Of a DNA stretch of 9,254 nt, positions 6,158 through 9,254 are shown piece by piece. The position numbers and the translations under genes were made by a program. Position 1 is the stretch's first letter; every line of letters begins with the position of its first letter. The DNA is from an uncultured Pedobacter sp. (lineage in GTDB: Bacteria; Bacteroidota; Bacteroidia; Sphingobacteriales; Sphingobacteriaceae), in the NCBI RefSeq assembly GCF_946479715.1, contig NZ_CAMLHF010000212.1, positions 1 to 9,254 on the forward strand, given 5' to 3'. The notes under the pieces are model-generated. The model searched no databases, was not told the origin of the DNA, and worked only from the letters and a program-made list of their open reading frames with translations.

Positions 6158-8521
6158 ATGGATAAGCTTAGTTTCAAAATTGCCTGGAGGAACCTTTGGA
6201 AAAAAAAAGGTTTTACATTAATTAACCTTGGCGGATTGGCTGTTGGTTTGGCTGCATCTCTGCTATTGCTGCTTTATGTAGCGAATGAGTGGAAGTTTAA
6301 CACTCAATATAAGGATGCTGAAAAGATCTATGAAGTGAAGACCACTTTTCTGGATGCAGCAGGTAAGGTATTCGGAACCACTGGTGTTTCGCCAAATGCC
6401 CTCCCTTCGGCCATGAGATCTGAATTAGCCGGAGTGAAAGCAGTGGCATTTATAACCTGGCCAAGTCAAACCTTACTAGTCAATGGTACAACCAGCCTCA
6501 AAGTAGATAACCGCATAGCTGAGCCGGATATTCTGAAAATACTGAGCTACAAATTTATCAGGGGCAGTGCAGAAACCGCTTTTTCAAAGCCCAATTCCAT
6601 TATCCTAACCAGCAATACTGCAAAACGGCTCTTTCCTAATACCTCTGCCATCGGCAAATCCCTCAAATTCATGAATTTTGCGAACCTGACTGTAACGGGG
6701 ATTATTGAAGACCTGCCGGAAAACATGAGCTACGGGTTTGAGAGTCTGGTATCGACCAATGAAAATGTGGGTATTTTCCCTAAGGCCATGCAATGGGATA
6801 ATTATTCTTTTTACACCTTACTACAGTTAAACCCAGGGGTTAATGTCGATGATTTTAACAAGAACATTAGTAATTTCTTAAACAAGCACAGCAATAAAGA
6901 AGTTACCTCAATCTTCATTTATCCATTACTCAAAAGCAATCTATACGGAGACTTTGTAAACGGGAAACCAGCGGGCGGTAAGATTGGGCAAGTACGCATC
7001 TTTATTGGTCTGGCCATTGGAATCCTGATCATTGCCTGCATCAATTTCATGAATCTTGCTACTGCAAAGGCTGGCAAACGCGCAAAAGAAGTGGGTATTA
7101 AAAAGGCAATGGGAGCCGGAAGGGCCTCATTGATCCATCAATTTTTGCTGGAAGCCATTCTGATGGTATCATTTAGTTTCATTTTAGCAATCTCCATTGT
7201 AGAGATCAGCTTGCCGCTGTTCAATAATTTGTTACACACGAACCTCAACCTGCAATCCTTAGGCTTTACAAACTGGCTCTACCTCTGTGCTGTTGTTTTT
7301 ATTACTGCTCTTCTGTCAGGCAGCTACCCTGCTTTTTATCTATCCGCTTTTCAGCCTGTTGATACCGTAAAGGGATTAATCAGGCAGAATGGTTCTTCGG
7401 TGACTTTAAGGAAAGCTCTTGTGGTAGTTCAATTTAGCTTTGCGGTTTTGCTCATCACCGGTACAATTGTGGTTTATAATCAACTTCAGTACCTCAGGAA
7501 TAGGCCGATGGGCTACAACAGTACCTCGCTGGTAGAAATGCCGATGGAAGGGATGCTGTTCCAAAATTATGAAACCCTTAAAAACCGGTTGATACAATCG
7601 GGCGTAGTGCTTTCCATGTGCAAAACTACAGCAAGTATCTCTACTCAGAACTCTGTGACCAGCGGACTCGAATGGGATGGTATGTTGCCTGCAGATAAAT
7701 CCCTGAGATTTAACCAGATCATTACCACAAATGATTTCAGCAATACTACAGGAGTGAAAATGCTTACAGGTCGTGATTTTAGCAAGGATATTGCTTCAGA
7801 TAGTTCCACAGTCATGCTGAATTCCAGTGCAGTTAAGGCCATGAACCTCCAACAGCCCATTGGTAAAAAGGTACTCTATGAAGGAATTAGAAGGACAGTA
7901 ATTGGTGTGTTTGAAGATATCATCTGGGCTGATCCTACCAAAAAGGAAATGCCTATGGTTGTGGCCTGGGGATCCTTTTTGCCAAACGTGATTACCATGC
8001 GTTTGAACACTGCAAAAAGCACCAAAGAAGCCTTGGCGACCATCAGTAAGATTACGAAAGAGATGAACCCCGTTTATCCAGTGGATCTGGAATTTGTGGA
8101 CAGCCTTTATCAGGAGAAGTTTGAAAGGGAACGCGTCCTTTCTATTCTTTCCAATCTGTTTGGCGGATTGTCTATTTTTATATCTTGTTTAGGTTTGCTT
8201 GGTCTATCAGCATATAGTGCTGAATTGCGAACCAAGGAGATAGGTATTAGAAAAGTCCTTGGTGCCAGTCATGTCAGTATTGTTAATTTGTTAAGCTGGA
8301 ACTTTGTGAAAATGGTGCTTATTGCTATTTGTATAGGCCTTCCTTTAAGCTATTACCTGATGAATATCTGGCTATCTAAATTTGATTTCAGAATTGAGAT
8401 CACTGGGCTCATGATGTTCAGTTCAGCCGGGTTCATTGTTTTGATTGCTTATTTTACTGTAAGTTATCAGGCTATAAGAGCAGCATCAGCAAATCCTATA
8501 AATGCAATTAAATACGAATGA
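6158..8521 (+). CDS. ABC transporter permease, MacB/FtsX type with two FtsX modules
   Basis: This 787-residue inner-membrane protein belongs to the MacB-like permeases common in Bacteroidota, which couple cytoplasmic ATP hydrolysis to work on periplasmic substrates (efflux, lipoprotein or peptide handling) rather than moving solutes through a channel. The N-terminus SFKIAWRNLWKKKGF leads into TM1 (about 18-42) and a periplasmic core domain. The first FtsX module (about 280-400, three TM helices) has the coupling motif KEVGIKKAMGAG. A further TM at about 421-443 opens the second half and its periplasmic domain. The second FtsX module (about 660-785, three TM helices) has KEIGIRKVLGAS and ends NPINAIKYE. 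I start at ATG 6158; an upstream TTG at 6149 would add only three residues and is less likely. No ATPase or periplasmic adaptor gene is adjacent in the window, so substrate and partners are unknown. Confidence 0.92.
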   Translation: MDKLSFKIAWRNLWKKKGFTLINLGGLAVGLAASLLLLLYVANEWKFNTQYKDAEKIYEVKTTFLDAAGKVFGTTGVSPNALPSAMRSELAGVKAVAFITWPSQTLLVNGTTSLKVDNRIAEPDILKILSYKFIRGSAETAFSKPNSIILTSNTAKRLFPNTSAIGKSLKFMNFANLTVTGIIEDLPENMSYGFESLVSTNENVGIFPKAMQWDNYSFYTLLQLNPGVNVDDFNKNISNFLNKHSNKEVTSIFIYPLLKSNLYGDFVNGKPAGGKIGQVRIFIGLAIGILIIACINFMNLATAKAGKRAKEVGIKKAMGAGRASLIHQFLLEAILMVSFSFILAISIVEISLPLFNNLLHTNLNLQSLGFTNWLYLCAVVFITALLSGSYPAFYLSAFQPVDTVKGLIRQNGSSVTLRKALVVVQFSFAVLLITGTIVVYNQLQYLRNRPMGYNSTSLVEMPMEGMLFQNYETLKNRLIQSGVVLSMCKTTASISTQNSVTSGLEWDGMLPADKSLRFNQIITTNDFSNTTGVKMLTGRDFSKDIASDSSTVMLNSSAVKAMNLQQPIGKKVLYEGIRRTVIGVFEDIIWADPTKKEMPMVVAWGSFLPNVITMRLNTAKSTKEALATISKITKEMNPVYPVDLEFVDSLYQEKFERERVLSILSNLFGGLSIFISCLGLLGLSAYSAELRTKEIGIRKVLGASHVSIVNLLSWNFVKMVLIAICIGLPLSYYLMNIWLSKFDFRIEITGLMMFSSAGFIVLIAYFTVSYQAIRAASANPINAIKYE

Positions 8522-8550
8522 TGGGGTTATATGCCCGGTTATCTTAATTT

Positions 8551-8627
8551 AAAGCTGCCGCATCTCGACGATAGGAGAGATGACGGTCACTTTGCAAAAA
8601 CAGCAGCTTTGTAAAAACGGCAGCTTT
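8551..8627. repeat. nested inverted repeat with REP-like hairpin
   Basis: AAAGCTGCCG (8551-8560) is perfectly inverted as CGGCAGCTTT (8618-8627). Directly inside the left arm, CATCTC (8561-8566) pairs with GAGATG (8577-8582) across GACGATAGGA. The segment CATCTCGACGATAGGAGAG resembles, from memory, short dispersed intergenic palindromes of Flavobacteriia and Sphingobacteriia of the form GTCATTTCGACnnnnGGAGAAATC. It lies downstream of the permease stop and the ROK gene stop, where REP elements usually sit. The repeat structure is directly visible; the REP assignment is inference. Confidence 0.6.
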
Positions 8628-8634
8628 GCAAAAC
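8590..8634. repeat. 17-bp direct tandem repeat, about 2.6 copies
   Basis: CTTTGCAAAAACAGCAG (8590-8606), CTTTGTAAAAACGGCAG (8607-8623) and the partial copy CTTTGCAAAAC (8624-8634) follow one another without spacing. Full copies differ at two positions. The GCAGCTTT junctions of copies 1/2 and 2/3 can each pair with AAAGCTGC at 8551-8558, so copy number affects which outer hairpin forms. The array is non-coding and lies between two convergent genes. Confidence 0.75.
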
Positions 8635-8641
8635 CCAATTG

Positions 8642-9254
8642 TTAAACAGAAAGCCGGGACTTTGATTTTCCGGCTTTCTTAATACAAGCCTCCAAAAAAT
8701 GATCAATACCGGTTGTAGCATACCCCAAGAGCCTTGAGTTTTCGCCAAGTTCAGATGATATAATTGTTGTTCTCTCTCTGATCTGTGTCATACAATACGT
8801 ATTTATTGCCTGTTGCATCGGAAGCGTAATGTATTGCTTTGCTTCGGCAATTTTTCCGCTTAAAATGATCAGTTCCGGATTAAACAGCTGAATAAGTACA
8901 GCGATTCCCTTTCCCATGTAAGTGCCAATATTAGATAGTAGCTGGATGGCATATTGATCGCCTTTATTTGCTGCTTCTATAATTACATCAGGTTCAATTC
9001 TTTGCAATTCTTCGTTAGAGAGCTTGTTTAGCATAGAGTTTTTACCTGATAAGATACCTTCTTTTGCCATTTCAGATAAAGCATTGCCCGAAGCAATGGT
9101 TTCCAGGCACCCGTGTTTGCCACAATAACACAATGCGCCATTCTCTACAAAAGGGATGTGCCCTAACTCTCCTGAAAAACCACTGGCACCTTTTCTTAAT
9201 TTTCCATCCATTATAATTCCTAACCCAACGCCCCAATCCATTAACAGTATCAAA
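8642..9254 (-). CDS. ROK family protein, N-terminus outside window (probably NagC/XylR-like regulator or sugar kinase)
   Basis: The C-terminal 203 or so residues of a ROK (repressor, ORF, kinase) protein are visible; the reading frame continues past the right edge, so the apparent start is not real. The ROK core begins with MDWGVGLGIIMDGKL. The zinc-binding signature follows: E29-x2-H32 (GELGHIPF) and C42-x-C44-G-x2-G-C49-x-E51 in fragment numbering. RERTTIISSELGENSRLLG matches the C-terminal helix-strand region of the family. ROK proteins bind or phosphorylate sugars such as glucose or N-acetylglucosamine; regulators carry an extra N-terminal winged helix. The phrasing around SGFSGELGHIPF and SSELGENSRLLG reminds me of Bacteroidota ROK repressors, but the segment that would decide (HTH or catalytic DxGxT start) is missing. 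The last 12 codons (KKAGKSKSRLSV) coincide with a terminator hairpin. Confidence 0.9.
   Translation of the reverse strand, partial: LILLMDWGVGLGIIMDGKLRKGASGFSGELGHIPFVENGALCYCGKHGCLETIASGNALSEMAKEGILSGKNSMLNKLSNEELQRIEPDVIIEAANKGDQYAIQLLSNIGTYMGKGIAVLIQLFNPELIILSGKIAEAKQYITLPMQQAINTYCMTQIRERTTIISSELGENSRLLGYATTGIDHFLEACIKKAGKSKSRLSV
8648..8679. terminator. stem-loop terminator overlapping the 3' end of the ROK gene
   Basis: AGAAAGCCGG (8648-8657) and CCGGCTTTCT (8670-8679) form a perfect 10-bp stem with a 12-base loop. Plus-strand transcripts of the permease would meet GC-rich pairs followed by CTTTCTTAAT; minus-strand ROK transcripts would end in CTTTCTGTTT. It is therefore a plausible bidirectional terminator between convergent genes. 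Unusually, it lies within the last 12 codons of the ROK gene rather than after the stop codon. Confidence 0.65.

Noticed and set aside
8590..8634. Short CRISPR array
   Set aside because: The units are 17 bp and directly adjacent with no spacers, there are fewer than three copies, and no cas genes are present.
9253..9253. TTG at 9253 (minus strand) as the start of the ROK gene
   Set aside because: The predicted protein would begin in the middle of the ROK fold. The missing N-terminal part must lie beyond the window edge.

Overview
The window looks like a chromosomal segment of a Bacteroidota bacterium, most likely a Pedobacter-like member of the Sphingobacteriaceae. The DNA is AT-rich, start codons lack Shine-Dalgarno sequences, and one gene has a Bacteroidota-type -7 element (TAnnTTTG). 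The gene content also fits: a DUF47 PhoU-like protein, a Bacteroidota-style MacB/FtsX permease and a ROK protein. Taxonomy is inferred from these features, not from a marker gene.

Layout, left to right. Positions 1-487 hold the 3' end of an unidentified gene and an overlapping small acidic protein that resembles colicin D-type immunity proteins; this could be the tail of a polymorphic toxin/immunity pair. Positions 540-1709 encode a lipoprotein aldose 1-epimerase (GalM). It is convergent with a DUF47/PhoU-like gene (1772-2413, minus), and a perfect 18-bp stem terminator lies between them. From the divergent region 2414-2561, an uncharacterised 414-residue protein (2562-3806) and then formyltetrahydrofolate deformylase PurU (3858-4685) are read rightward.

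Convergent to purU is a minus-strand co-chaperone operon. It contains the CbpA-type J-protein (5017-5946) followed by its modulator CbpM (4709-4996). CbpA is expected to deliver clients to DnaK, and CbpM to restrain its J-domain. Divergent from cbpA, across an intergenic region packed with dyad symmetries, is a 787-residue two-module ABC permease (6158-8521) with no ATPase gene beside it. A repeat-rich spacer with a REP-like hairpin and 17-bp tandem repeats follows. The last gene is a ROK-family protein (minus strand) whose N-terminus lies beyond the right edge.

Most of the window is ordinary housekeeping sequence, and no stretch longer than about 300 bases lacks a gene. I do not see a clear new multi-gene system. 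The parts most worth a second look are the left-edge candidate toxin/immunity junction, the 414-residue unknown with an endonuclease/toxin-like HALxRxxER helix, the layered dyads upstream of the permease, and the REP-like structured repeat next to the ROK gene.
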